Shown: piece after piece, positions 12,426 to 23,985 of the stretch
Position numbering within the stretch: position 1 is the stretch's first letter
Layout of the letters: the number at the start of each line of letters is the position of its first letter
DNA from: Acholoe squamosa
Taxonomy: Eukaryota; Annelida; Polychaeta; Phyllodocida; Polynoidae
Length of the DNA: 64,000 nt
Assembly (NCBI GenBank): GCA_949317995.1
Contig: OX439048.1
Span: 25,053,495 to 25,117,494 of the forward strand
Direction: 5' to 3'
Notes under the pieces: model-generated
The model's input: only the letters and a program-made list of their open reading frames with translations
Database searches by the model: none
What the model was told of the DNA's origin: nothing
Program-made: the position numbers and the translations under genes

Positions 12426-13094
12426 TCTATATGAATTTTATATCTTGATTAGTGTAATTTCATAGGATGGTTTCATGGAAACTACCTGAACTTCAATTAT
12501 GACTCAAATGAACCTGTGTGTAACTATTGTATCACTTATCCCACTGGCGACTTGCTGTAATAACTTATGTCTAAGTGTTTCGAGAAGCCAATAAACAGTG
12601 TTGAAACTTCAACTTTTTGTGAAACTCATTAGAAGTTGCATTGCGCAGCACTGATACATATTCAGGGTTTACCCTGAAAATAAAAGATTCCCACAAGGAA
12701 AAATTAAATAGGTTGATTGAAACTTAAAGTTCACAGATATGGGATCTCTTCATGGACAGGGCTGGCCCTTCCTTCCTGTCCCCCCACGCTGGTAAAACTG
12801 ACTTATCTTCTGACACTCTAACATCTCACTCCATTCTCTCTGTTAACATCTATCTAAATAGGCCAAAAGGCCCTTTTGTATTCAAAATTCCATCAAAAGC
12901 CTATACAATCAGGCTTATTTTTTAGATCCTTTTATATAAATGTAACATATTTGTCAATTGTGACTACGATTATCAAAATGTTTAACTTGTTATATAACTG
13001 TTTGCGAGCAGTGAGCTGGATATGTACCAAAACATGCATTATGTTAAGTCATGTCCAGGATAAATAAAAGAAATTTCAATTCAATTCAATTCAA
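12426..13094 (+). other. 3' untranslated region and TTCAA-repeat tail of a non-LTR retrotransposon
   Basis: Non-coding sequence follows the EN-RT stop. AATAAAC occurs near 12589, and the stretch ends with AAATAAAAG and the tail TTCAATTCAATTCAATTCAA at 13075-13094. Short tandem tails in place of poly(A) are known for CR1/L2-related LINEs. A phrase with complementary halves (GGCCAAAAGGCC) near 12860 suggests that 12630-13094 could be the 3' end of a second, 5'-truncated element placed head-to-tail with the first. The 3' end at 17157-17171 carries a similar tail. Confidence 0.6.
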
Positions 13095-14523
13095 ATGACA
13101 TCATGATGTTGCCTGGCAACTCTGATGTCGCTAGCAAGGTCATAGCTTGCTAGGAAAGTCGTTAGGATGTGAAACAGTGACACCATCACGGTGTGTTGGT
13201 CCTCTGACCAATGCATAAACGTTGGTCCATTGTTTTCTATGGGGATTGCACTGCGGAATATGAGAGAACCCTCTACCACAGAAGATCTTTTTGATAAGAT
13301 GTGTACACGCAAACATCAGTCACACATATTCATGAGTGACATGCTTGGTAAGGGAGTGCGGCTCACAAGTTCATAACATGATTTTTGATCATTTCTTTCA
13401 TCTTTGGTATATCAGATTCCATGCTCTGGTCTGATATGCATATTGCATGTCATCATAAATCATTCACTGTCGAAACCCCTTTAAGGGCCCTGTCATGTAT
13501 CATGCAATCTATTAAGGTATCACCAGGCATGAAAGTAGGGCAGGCAGCTAAATTACCAGCACTATAGTTATTGTTGCATCATGACAAGTCTTCAGCAGGA
13601 TGAAATGAACACAGTCCTAACATAATCAGGGCTGCATTTCTTGCTCATACTACCAAATATACATCTTTAGGCCATACACCCACTACTGGTCCCTAAAGGG
13701 GTAGGGAGAACATACCTTTATAGAATGGCTGTATAGCAGGAGGGTGAGTATCACATAATGGTGATGGAGCAGTCTTGTCATAAAAATCATGGAGAGGGAC
13801 ATTAGTTTTAGTATTAAGGTTTTGTGTCAAGTGAGGAGGAGGCTTAGGCGGTGTAGTAAGCAGATGAGCATGGGAAATGCCTAAAATGAAAATAAGGCAC
13901 TTCCTACTTCATGGGGCATCTTTGTACTCATAAGGAGCTAGTGGGTAGGCCTATGTCTGGTATAACCCCTCTATATGATGCAGGTTTTACGCTTTAAGGA
14001 CTTTACTATAAGAAGATGGCGTCTAGTGTCGTCATTATGTAAAATGGTTTGTCACATTCGGCATGAAATTTGGGCTACAGGGGTTTTCAAATATGCTGAA
14101 TCCAAATCTAAGTGGATACATTAATTTTGAAGAAGGTTTCTACATTTAATGTGACATTGAAAATATAAAGGAAAACTTTTTTATTTAATCTCCTCGAAAA
14201 TACATATAAATTATATTGCAATGATTTCTACATGGATAAATAATGTAGACCTAAGATATCATGTACTTTGATTCATGAAAAGTCTAGATTATTAGTCCAT
14301 GACCTTTATTTGTATAAACTAATTTGCATATCATAATCAGGTAAGTCAATAATTCTAGTGGTCTCAAAAATCATACACATAATTTAATGCTGACTAAACT
14401 TCTATTTGTTTGATCAGAGGTTTTAATAGTGTATTTCTTATCATTTGGACCATCCCTAATAAGCATGATTTATGCAAAATTCTTGTGAAAGAAAATCCTT
14501 TTGTATCCATATAAATAGGAAGG
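13095..14523. other. Unassigned non-coding stretch
   Basis: No gene recognised. It contains an RFX X-box-like palindrome, GTTGCCTGGCAAC, at 13108-13120, discussed under findings. Open frames at 13091-13312, 13191-13376 and 13385-13567 overlap on opposite strands and lack motifs. Confidence 0.45.
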
Positions 14524-15045
14524 GGAGAATAGGCCACATCAGCTGGTAATAGGCTGGATAGGCCAGGGATATACTACATAGGCCAGGAATGAGACAGGGT
14601 ATGAACTAGAGAGGCATGGAGAGTGTGTGGAATGAGCTAGATGGGCAGGGAATGGGCTACACAGGCCAGGAATGCGCTAGATGGACAGGTAATGAGCTAG
14701 ATGTGCCAGGAATGAGATAGATAGGTTGGGAATGAGGTAGATAGGCCTAATATGAGCTAGATAGGCCAGGAATTAGCTGGAAGGGCAGGGAATGAGCTAG
14801 ACAGGCCAGACAGAAAATGAGCTAGATAAACAAGGAATGAGCTGGGTAGCCTGGGAAAAAGCTAGATGGGACAGGAATCAGGTGGATAGGTCGGGAATGA
14901 GGTAGATAGGCTGTATATAAGCTATAGATAGGCCTGGAATGAGTTAGAAGGGAAAGGAATGAGCTAGACAGGCCAGAAATGAGCTAGCCAGACAGGGAAT
15001 GAGCTGGAAATGCTAGGAATGAGCAAGATGGGCCATGAATGTGCT
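14524..15045. repeat. 20-bp minisatellite
   Basis: About 25 degenerate tandem copies of a unit close to AATGAGCTAGATAGGCCAGG. Copies differ by substitutions and one-base length changes, as in an old minisatellite. No open frame spans it. Confidence 0.9.
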
Positions 15046-15437
15046 TCTGTCCAGGGTTAGTGCTGGTGAGACTCACATCTTTGATATATAATGGTTGTGA
15101 TTACAGATAAACAGATAGGTTAAAGCGGTGTATAAAGGTGAAGTATTACTCACTGCCAGTAAGTAGGGCATAATGTAATGAACTGTCTGGCAATTCTTTC
15201 TTTGTCACATTCATGATATTTTTAAATAATATAATTTATATCACTGATCCACCATTTCACTATTTGGCATTCTCCCACTTTAAGTCGCTAAAGAATAGAT
15301 TAAGTCAGGATAACTCTTGAAAACTAAAGAAAATTAGAGGGTGAATGGAAAAGAAGGAATCTAAATGAAGGAAATGGAATGGCTTGTTCTGTGTATTCCT
15401 CTTTAATGTGAATGTGATAGTGGTAGAAGGGCATTCT

Positions 15438-15546
15438 TAACTGAATAAGGGTCATCTTGACTATTGTAAATAGTTACTGAATAAGGGTCATTACCTTTAT
15501 TCAGTAAATGTTTGTAATCATGAAGATGACCCTTATTCAGTAACTA
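15438..15546. repeat. Short inverted repeat
   Basis: ACTGAATAAGGGTCAT appears at about 15440 and 15475, and its reverse complement ATGACCCTTATTCAGT appears at about 15525. The last two form a hairpin with a loop of about 30 bases that holds a further shorter TTATTCAGTAA copy. It abuts the palindromic satellite that follows. No transposon ends are obvious. Confidence 0.7.
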
Positions 15547-15610
15547 AAAACCCATGATCTAGTTCTATTTGAAACATTTTTTTATCATCCTTATTGAGTT
15601 GCACATATAA

Positions 15611-16186
15611 AATAGAATGGAAGCTTGCCTCGCAGGGCTATCAAAATGGTATAGAATAGAAGCTTGCCCCGCAGGGCTATCAATATGGTATAGAATAGAA
15701 GCTTGCCCCGCAGGGCTACTAATATGGAATAGAAAAGAAGCTTGCCCCGCAGGGCTACTAATATGGAATAGAAAAGAAGCTTGCCCCGCAGGGCTATTGA
15801 ATTTGAATGACTAGCCCTGCGGGGCAAAATTCTATTCTATTCCATTAAAGTAGCCCTACGGGGCAAGCTTCTTTTCTATTCCATAATAGTAGCCCTGCGG
15901 GGGCAATATGGTATAGAATAGAAGGTTGCCCTGCAGGGCTATCAATATGGTATAGAATAGAAGCTTGCCCTGCAGGGCTATCAATATGGTATAGAATAGA
16001 AGCTTGCCCCGCAGGGCTACTAATATGGAATAGAAAAGAAGCTTGCCCCGCAGGGCTATTGAATTTGAATGACTAGCCCTGCGGGGCAAAATTCTATTCT
16101 ATTCCATTAAAGTAGCCCTGCAGGGCAAGCTTCTTTTCTATTCCATATTAGTAGCCCTGCGGGGCAAGCTTCTATGCTAATCTATT
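15611..16186. repeat. Palindromic 39-bp satellite with alternating orientation
   Basis: Units of about 39 bp carry AAGCTTGCCCCGCAGGGCTA followed by an A+T-rich spacer. Five forward copies are followed by inverted copies, then more forward and inverted copies. A forward-to-inverted junction (CTATTGAATTTGAATGACTAG) occurs at about 15796 and again at about 16057, so a unit of about 261 bp has been duplicated. The core GCCCYGCRGGGC is itself a near-perfect palindrome. Open frames of 60-80 codons on both strands merely translate the repeat. Confidence 0.92.
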
Positions 16187-16230
16187 CTTCTGTTTAAGTT
16201 TCTTTCTTTCTTTCCTATATATATATATTA

Positions 16231-16400
16231 CTCCTGTTTTAGGTCGCTATTAAATAGGTCGCTTTGTGTATTTGAACCTCTACATTTGCCATGGGTAGAA
16301 CTTTTAAGTCGCTATATACACAAGGGGTCTACATAGGTCTAGCATTTTTCCAGTTGTGCAAAACACATTCCTTATTTTCCATAGCGACCTAAAACAGGAT
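16231..16400. mobile_element. TA-flanked MITE, 170 bp (Tc1/mariner-type target)
   Basis: The left end is CTCCTGTTTTAGGTCGCTAT; the right end, reverse-complemented, is identical except for its first base. TA dinucleotides flank it at 16229-16230 and 16401-16402. The interior has two more GTCGCT words and no coding capacity. It abuts the 5' end of the second retrotransposon fragment. Confidence 0.8.
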
Positions 16401-16402
16401 TA

Positions 16403-17171
16403 GGCCCCCAAGTTCAACTCCCCCCATGGGCATGTACGCGACCCACCACTTGTTAAAGGGGTTCCACTGGAGAGGGTCACATCGTATCCATATCTAGGTG
16501 TAAAAATTCTTGAACCAGCCATAAATGACCTAATAAGGAAAGTCAACCATCGGCTCTTCAAATTTGCCAAACTCAGATGTGACCTGACCAACAGCGCTGC
16601 TATCCTTGTTTATAAGACCATGATTATGAGTCTATTTGATTATGCAAGATTCTTGCATTCTGGGTCAAATCACTCATTAATGGCAAAAATACAACAACTA
16701 CAAAATCGTGGTCTAAGAATTTGCTGCCGTACCGATGTGATGAGTTAATCTGTTGATAAGTTACATGAAGAATGTAGTGTTGACAAACTCAAAAGGATGA
16801 AGTAACCTTGGTGTACATGTATAAATATGCACAAAGTGGTGCGTATGTCAAAAATACAGATAATGATAGGCTCACTAGAACCAAAGGCAAGGTCAAATTT
16901 GCAGTAAAAAGGCCAAGGCGTGACTTTTCAAGAGATCACCCCTCTACAGTTGAGCCCAACTATGGAACAACCTCGACGTCTGGTACCAGGAGTCTGAGCA
17001 GAAATCCCAATTCAAGGCCCGAATCATGAGAATTAAGGACCTGCACAAACAAAGCAAGAAACTTAAGGAAGCTACCATCCTAGATGGCAGTGTCCTAATC
17101 TGCGAGACTTCTGACGAAGATGAAGACCCCAATTTGTTTCTATGACATCAAATGAGTAATTCAATTCAATC
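16403..17171 (+). pseudogene. Non-LTR retrotransposon 3' fragment: reverse transcriptase C-terminus
   Basis: Conceptual translation across frames gives SYPYLGVKI at about 16486, then YKTMIMSLFDYARFLHSGS and LQQLQNRGLRICCRTD, the thumb and C-terminal signature of LINE reverse transcriptases. It continues through LVYMYKYAQ and, after a second frame change, LWNNLDVWYQESEQKSQFKA to a stop near 17142-17144. An in-frame stop near 16746 and at least two frameshifts (about 16800 and 16960) show decay. A TTCAA-type tail ends it at about 17157-17171. The catalytic YADD region is absent, as in a typical 5' truncation. It is diverged from the element at 8938 but probably from a related family. Confidence 0.85.
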
Positions 17172-19317
17172 TGTGGGGAGATCGCAATTGGGGAACTTCC
17201 TGGGACAGGTGAACTAAATTGGTGCTCCTTCTAAATACATCTTGTGTTGATCTCAGACCTGAAATGTGCTGATGGATCATTTTTGTGTACTAAGCCTCTG
17301 TTCAAGTTCTAATTTATAGCAGTTGATACTGAAACACCACTGTTACACATACCGATTTGGTACTGTAACACTACAGCTAGATTACACTGTTCACACAATC
17401 TATGTTCAACATCAATTTTAGAGTGGAAACATTCTTAAAAATGAATGTATCCACTTGGAGCTCATTTCACCATTATCTAAAGACCCTATATGCAAATTTC
17501 ATGATTTCCGCCAGATGTGTCAAAACCCCTCTAATATGTTACATAATGACTGCACTAGTCTAAGGCAGCACATGAACATGTCCTTAGCATGAGCAAGTCT
17601 GATAAGGTGAATTGTTTCTGATTAGTTGGAGGGAGAAATGTGATCTATTGTCTGTGGCAAGAAATAAATTTCATATTATGTGCCAATGCAGAATAACATG
17701 GCCAGATTTGTTTTCTATGGAACATAACATGTGCACATTGTAATGGGCATGGTTCAGGGCCTAACTATGTCGTTAAAATGAAGGTACACGCAAAAGGCTC
17801 TCAGTTTTAAGGTATTGTTGCTTTTTTTCAATACGTCCCTTCTATGGCATGCAAACACAGGCAAGACACTGAATAGTGTGATGAGGCAATAGGAGCAGAC
17901 ATCGACTAGAACTGATTGGAAGCCTGCCTAACAGCATGTACCAACATACACGGCAGTGCAAATTATCATACTAAGAGATGGAGTGAGGGACAGAAGTGAT
18001 CTTATCATGATTGGATCTTTTTCTTTAAAACTTGAAGAAATGAAGAATGGTGTCATGTGTAATATGGCAGTTTCCTTAGTTAAGCTTAGGGAAAGTACTC
18101 TATCTTGCGTGGGGACATGGAACTAATTGCCTTTTAACACTCGCATCTTCCATGGGAATACATGCGAAATTTAGTAGTTCACATGATAAGTCCCATTTTC
18201 TCATTATTTATTTGAGAGATTTAAAAGTAAGCATGATTCTTCCTGGTGCGTGTTCCTAATTTTCGACAAAGATAATGTCATTTGCAAATTTGTATACTAT
18301 GATTATATGAATAGTGGACATGGGGGGAGATACAGTCCAAAGGGACAAGAATAGGACATAGATTATTCCCATGTACCTAATGTATCCCATACTGTATAGT
18401 AGTAAGTATAAATAAGCAGCACTACTACTTTTCCCTAAAGGATGGGGACGGCCTATTAACATATTTTGTGGTGCAATTTACTGTCTTTGCTTAACCCTAA
18501 AACACAAGACCTAAGGCATGACATATAACCCCGTAATAATAAATAGCCTGACTCTGAACTGATATCTAACTATCGTTTCCCTCATGCCAGGGCATACACT
18601 GAGATTTATCCTGGTTGCAAAAAAAAAGAAGAAAATTATAAGAATCTAAAGCTGAATAAGCCAACGTGTGTAAAAGAGCCTGACACCCCCACCCCCACTC
18701 ACATACAGATGAAGTGTGACTGGATGGTGCAGTCTGACAATGTTACACCACACCCTGCAATCTGTGCTGTATTATCATAGTACATGGGGCATTTTGCTGA
18801 CAATGTCTGAGAGAGTGGTCCGCACACTGCAGACTGGGACAAACAATGGACATGCCTAGGACTAGGCAGTAAGTGGGGCTTGGCGAGGGTTACCTATGGG
18901 GTGCTGTCATTGTAGTTAAACATACAGTATGAATTCCAGTATGTTTATGGAGACTAGTTTTTGTGTTATCTATATTGATATGTTAGGAATGCTGACAATC
19001 TCTCTATAAAAGCAGTATATCATAGTATACCCTTTATTCTGAGCCCACGCTCACAATGTCTAAACTTTATACCTTGCTACTGAACACTTTAGCCAATATA
19101 TGACCTCTAACAATTTTGCATCTCCCACAGACAATTACCCAAGTAAGAATTCAGCAGGGTGAAAACTGTTTGATAGAAATAGTATCAAGTACCACAACGT
19201 TCAAAGTAGGCTAATGTCACATACATGAAATAAGTTTATTTCTATAAAACTTAGATGGTTCTCCATAGTCTTATATTGCTTGCAGGGTTAGGGGGAGGGC
19301 AGTCTGGCCGATGGGAT
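17172..19317. other. Unassigned non-coding stretch
   Basis: No gene, element terminus or array recognised in about 2.1 kb of A+T-rich sequence. Confidence 0.45.
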
Positions 19318-20098
19318 GCCAGATGAGCACAGCCCATCGAGTATTTGGTTTCCCTGCAAATGCATGTCGGACGAGACAACAGTAGGGGATATTGAGCCTT
19401 GTCCCTGTGACTGACTGGGTTTGCAAAGTAAGCCAAGGCGCCATGCATATCTGTGGTTGAAAAAAGAACTATGTCTATGAACTGATGAATAGAATATGTT
19501 CCCCATATACTTTGTCTAAACCCCTGAAAGTGCATAGTTATATTGTAGTTAGTTACAATGACAATATCTGCTGTGCCAGCAATTAAGACACAACATCCTT
19601 ACATGTGCGAGATTGTGCACCCAAGAAAAGACTTGTTGATATAGAACCAGTGTAGTGTCTATTTGTCAATGGGACAGATGATTCTAAATTTGCAAATGGT
19701 TAAAGGATTTCATGATAAAAGTAGCAGCTATACCTCCATTAAAAGTATCCTCTTCATTGTTTAGTCAACATATCATCTCTCCATTTCTGAATTCCCCTGT
19801 CACCCAAGGATCACATCAGAATCACCTCCTAAAGTTATTACTACACTGCAGATTCCACCCATTGGTTGGAATTAGGGATGCTCTCTTCAAAGGTCAACCT
19901 GAGAGGCAGAAGGGACTTTAGCAGGCTTATTTAATCTTGTCATTACGCCTGATGGGCAATCAGGGGAAACGGAATGAAAGACTTTAATTACCTGATGACT
20001 TCTGTAAAAGGTTTGGCATGCAAGGCCTTCACTCAAATGTACCCTGTGGACTTAGGTAAAAAGGTAGGTGTTGGCTCTTGTGTATGTTTGGTTTTATC
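19318..20098. repeat. Duplicated block Q, copy 2
   Basis: Second copy of the block at 6118-6935, in the same orientation. The 94-codon minus-strand frame at 19251-19535 spans its start but has no counterpart in copy 1, so I do not call it a gene. Confidence 0.65.
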
Positions 20099-20511
20099 AT
20101 GTTTGCTGCATCAGTTAGCCACAGAGAGCGAGTGAATGGTATACTAAACTAACATACTTTGTATGATAAGTACTTTATTAGTAAATGCTCTACTAAATTC
20201 CAAAGCTAAATTTAGATATTAATTTGGCTTTCTGTCTGTGTCTCTTATTTCTTAGTGACAAAATTAATTCATGATTGACATGCTCAAATAGTCCTTGCAT
20301 GAAGGTGTCTCACCAGACTCCCCGATTTCTTAAATATTCTACACAGTTTTTTTTTCCAGCGAGGCTCTGGATAACTAGAGCTATACAATGTTTGTCATGT
20401 GTGTTGGACAACTGATATGTAACCTTTGGCCTCAAGTTAACTGAAATCTTGAAATTTCAATTCAGCATATGGAGCAATGCTACTCCCGAATTCGACAGCT
20501 ACCGTAATCTC
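20099..20511. other. Unassigned non-coding stretch
   Basis: No gene or repeat recognised between block Q copy 2 and the TA-flanked MITE. Confidence 0.4.
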
Positions 20512-20784
20512 CCGTGTATAAGGCGCGTCTTATACGAGGGGTTTTAGTTATCCCCAAATCCACAAGGGGGATACCAAGACCTTTCTTTTGATATGTTACA
20601 CTTCCCCTAAGTCCTAATAGGACATAATGTGGGCCGGAGGGGTCTGGGGGACCCTAGGTACATGTAGCTTTTTGTATTTTTAAAATCCATTTAGTAGAAC
20701 AAAAGATATGAATTTTTTATTTTTTTTAGCAAACTCTAGGTGCACCTTATACGCGGGCTGCGCCTTATACGCGGGAGATTACGG
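20512..20784. mobile_element. TA-flanked MITE, 273 bp, CCGTAATCTCCCG family
   Basis: The left end CCGTAATCTCCCG and the right end CGGGAGATTACGG are perfect inverted repeats, extended by GTATAAGGCGC-type words repeated inside both ends. TA flanks it at 20510-20511 and 20785-20786. The same ends bound the 978-bp element at 47685-48662. No coding frame is present. The TA target fits Tc1/mariner-type transposition. Confidence 0.88.
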
Positions 20785-21594
20785 TAAGTGGAAAATCAAA
20801 GATGTGTAGGCAATCCATTGGTTCTTATCTAAGTTAGTCAAAAGTGAGAATGCAGAGAAAGTCAGCATTATCTATTAATCTATCTTGCATTAAATCTTTT
20901 TATATTAATGGACTGCCATGATACATTGCATATGGCACTGCAACACGGCATTACTTTGAATCTTTGTTCTGGGGATATCTCTCAAACAATATTTGCAGAG
21001 GTGTCTTACAGCTTTCTTCTGACTTCTGAGCACCTTAATATTGAGCATGGCATCTGTAGGTAAAAGGAATTTCTCCATGAAGGACCTGATAGTAACAAGA
21101 TTTAGAGGAAACACTCCATCTGCCTGCATCAGGTACTTAATAGGTAAGTGGGGCTGACATCTCCATTCCCTAACAGTGCTTCACATAAAGAAACCAGGTA
21201 ATTACATCTGATACAACAACTGAGATCTCAGGGATGGTAATTGAATCAAGGGAATTGTATTTTCTCGACTAGCAATGAATAGTTTAGATGAGATTCATAA
21301 TCATCTCATCTTATCTTAAGATGTTTCAAGTTTCATATCATAGGTTCTTTCCTTTCAGACATAAACAGCTAAAGGTCTTTAAAAACTAAAGCCTAAAGAT
21401 TTACTGGTTCTATAGCATTATAAGGCTAATATATATCTTTTTGTCCATGTAATTACAAGTGTAATTATCTGCCACTATTAGAGCAAATCATTTTGTATGT
21501 GTGCACCATTGTAGAGTATCCTGTTCATCCATTATGACATTAACATGAATTTACTCTGGTAATATTGATGAACGTCTTGTAGACTTTAAAATAT
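20785..21594. other. Unassigned non-coding stretch
   Basis: No gene or repeat recognised. It holds a 74-codon minus-strand frame (20905-21129) with no recognisable domain. Confidence 0.4.
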
Positions 21595-22310
21595 AGATAG
21601 GTAGCTTGAAAGTAATTGCAACTAGAATGGCAGACACAGTACATGTAGTCTGGATTTGTTCATTCACATTCACAATTTGCCCCTGGCATCCATAATACAA
21701 AATTACCGCTTTGTTATCTCGCCCCTTTTCTATATAAGCCTAGTTATACCTGCTACAGGTATCTCAATCTATTCTCTATAATTTTACCTGATACTTATGG
21801 ACAGGTATGATGATTGTGTAAAGTGATACTAATAAGGTGTACATGATAGCAAATAGTGTGTGTGTGACATGGTTAAGGGTCATGATTGGTCAAAGACGTT
21901 GGGTCTTACTTAAGCCATCTGACTTGAGTCACAGGGATTTGGGAGAAGCTATTGCATTTATTACAGCTTAAATGTTCAGCTTGGGATAGAAAAATATCTG
22001 GGACCTATTTGACATGATATGAAATGTCTCATTTTCATCACTTTTACCATGGCTCACACTTAAAACCCATAGTGGTGAAACAGCTTGCCTTAAAGGTTAT
22101 CAGAGACCTGATTGCTAAAGCTCTGTTGTATATGTCATGGAAGTTGCTTTCAGACGGAATACACAGAGAGACAGACAACAATGTATTTTCCAAGAAACCA
22201 AATTACTTGTACAACTTCTAGTGATCAATATATATTTTTTTAATTAAGTCTACTTTATACCCAAGGCCACAGGGGGCAATGCTATAGAAATTCAGGGTTA
22301 AACATGGGTT
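21595..22310. repeat. Tandem segmental duplication, block X copy 1
   Basis: Closely matches 31718-32428. Landmarks in order are GGTAGCTTG-AAGTAATTGCAACT, CTCAATCTATTCTCTATAAT, GACAGGTATGATGATTGTGT, TTGGGTCTTACTT, GGGATTTGGGAGAAGC, ACACAGAGAGACAGACAAC, TTACTTGTACAACTTCTAGT and AAGGCCACAGGGG. Identity looks roughly 80-85% by eye. Open frames differ between copies. Confidence 0.85.
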
Positions 22311-23154
22311 AAAGCGTTTATCTAACAGATTCCTCCATTTTGTATTAATTTCTTACCTTACAACCCCATAATAAATCCAGGAGAAGACATTTTGTAAATG
22401 TAAGACTCGCACGCTCGCTTTGCCATGGCTGTCGTCTTGTGCTTTCTTGTCCATATTCCGGGGCCTCTTCACCACAGGGCCCCGGCATGTGGATAATCAA
22501 GTTGTTATGTTGAAATGTTATGATATTAAGGTTCTAACCTAGATATGCTTCACTATATCGAATCTAAGGTTATTCTCGCCATGTTTCAGTGCCATTCTGG
22601 TCTGTATAGAGGCCAAATACAAACAAATTCTTTATAAATCCAAGCGAGTAGCCATGCCGGGGCATGTTGACACTGTAGAACTAAACTGGAAGTCAGCACC
22701 TGACATAGTTATGGGGTCAAAGGTCAGCAAGCTGCAATGGCCGGTGCCGAGACGTATCACTATGGAAAATGATTGGATTCTTCTTTATTTCGAACAATAT
22801 GGAGAATTTAGGCATGGCATGTTCATTTAGAATACCATAGGATGTTTCCCTGTTAATAACTCACCATGGCCCTATTGGATTCTATGCAAACAAGGTGTGC
22901 AAACCTCAGGTATGTCGGACAGCTTCTTCAAATACTTCTTAAACATTGGCTTCTGGTACCGTTCGGCTTGGTGTAGTGGATAGAGAGTCTGTCTATTGCC
23001 ACAGCGGCCAGGGAACGATTCCTATAGAACCCTGAACAGTTTTAACTGGATATGTGAGTAGAAATAGAGCCCTCAGAATGTGGTTATGGCTTGATAATGA
23101 ACGATGAGTTATAAGAAAACGGCACTGTCCAAGCCATAATCGTGAGATAAGGTA
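22311..23154. other. Inter-block stretch containing a tRNA-like sequence
   Basis: Lies between blocks X and Y of the first duplicated unit. Apart from the tRNA-like stretch at 22962-23035 I recognise nothing in it. Confidence 0.4.
22962..23035 (+). other. tRNA-like sequence (pseudo-tRNA or SINE head)
   Basis: TTGGTGTAGTGGATAGAG resembles a tRNA D-arm and A box, and GGAACGATTCCTA about 45 bases later resembles a T-arm and B box. The stem pairing is poor and I cannot draw a clean cloverleaf, so it is more likely a tRNA-derived relic than a working tRNA. Confidence 0.35.
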
Positions 23155-23985
23155 GTTTATTGTACACAGCACCCACTACTATCCAACATGTAGGCCCTAA
23201 TTTGGTACGTTTGAAATAAGATGGAAACCTATCAAGGCCAGATAAAAGCTTTTCCAAATTGATGCAACCAGATACAAGAGTGAGTTGGCTTCCTGTCTTA
23301 TAGCCCTGTCACCAGCCATCAACCAAACCTACTAAATGGGAGTTTGATGCATGGCCCTTTGATATACAGGGATAATATATCATAATCAGCTCTATGAATG
23401 TGTAAGAGGGTTTCCCATTTTATGTTTTCCCAAGGGACCTGGCGTTTCTATATCAGCCTTGATGGAAAGCTTAGGTATCTGCTTTGAGGCATTATCTATA
23501 TTTCTGTCTCACATGGAATGGTTATTATCTTAAGTAAGCTATGTCATCCATGGATCTATTGACTGCTGGGTCTTGTACTCATGGAATGGGAATGAAACAA
23601 ATTATCATAGTTACTATTAGTTACTATTAGTACTGTTAATTGTTATAGTTACTATTGCTCCAATGAAAGGGCATGGGTAAAACCATTGTTAATGCACTGT
23701 CTTTATTCATGAGACCCTTTCTGTGAAAAGTTATAATTATAATAAGGTGATTACTGGATGGTCCATATCAAAATGTCAGGTGATTTATATTCACTTCCAC
23801 ATACAATAATGTCAGGAAAGCACATGAAAAATGGAATGTCTGGAATGAAATAAGATATTCCAACAACCACGTCAGAACCCATTCTTAAAACATTAATCAA
23901 GGTCACCTCATTGATTTGCGAGCTTATAGTTTGGAGAGGGTCTATTTGTCCGCAGTCCCAGACCTGACTAGTGTAGGAATACACT
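23155..23985. repeat. Tandem segmental duplication, block Y part a, copy 1
   Basis: Matches 36526-37300 in order: CCAACATGTAG, TCCAAATTGATGCAACCAGA, CACCAGCCATCAACCAA, TACTAAATGGGAGTTTGATG, AAGGGACCTGGCG, TCTCACATGGAATGGTTATT, AAGCACAT-AAAAT and GCGAGCT. The minus-strand frame at 23751-23984 changes frame against copy 2, which argues for non-coding sequence. Confidence 0.85.

Larger units (their letters stand above)
8938..13094 (+). mobile_element. Non-LTR (LINE-type) retrotransposon, 5'-truncated, nearly intact EN-RT polyprotein
   Basis: The order is apurinic-type endonuclease, linker, reverse transcriptase and C-terminal tail, ending in a repeat of TTCAA units at 13075-13094. ORF1 and roughly the first 20-25 endonuclease residues are missing, as expected of an incompletely reverse-transcribed insertion. 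A 704-bp element sits at 9725-10428. Ignoring it, the ORF has only one frameshift (about 9575-9595), one in-frame TAG (10884-10886) and one in-frame TAA (12237-12239), so the copy is fairly young but dead. Domain order and motifs fit the Jockey/CR1/L2 group broadly; I cannot fix the clade by eye. The TTCAA tail may instead belong to a separate 3' fragment (see 12426-13094). Confidence 0.9.

Noticed and set aside
15591-16089. Open frames with repeated ALRGKLLFYSILV-like units
   Set aside because: They translate the 39-bp palindromic satellite, whose unit is a multiple of three; frames are open on both strands.
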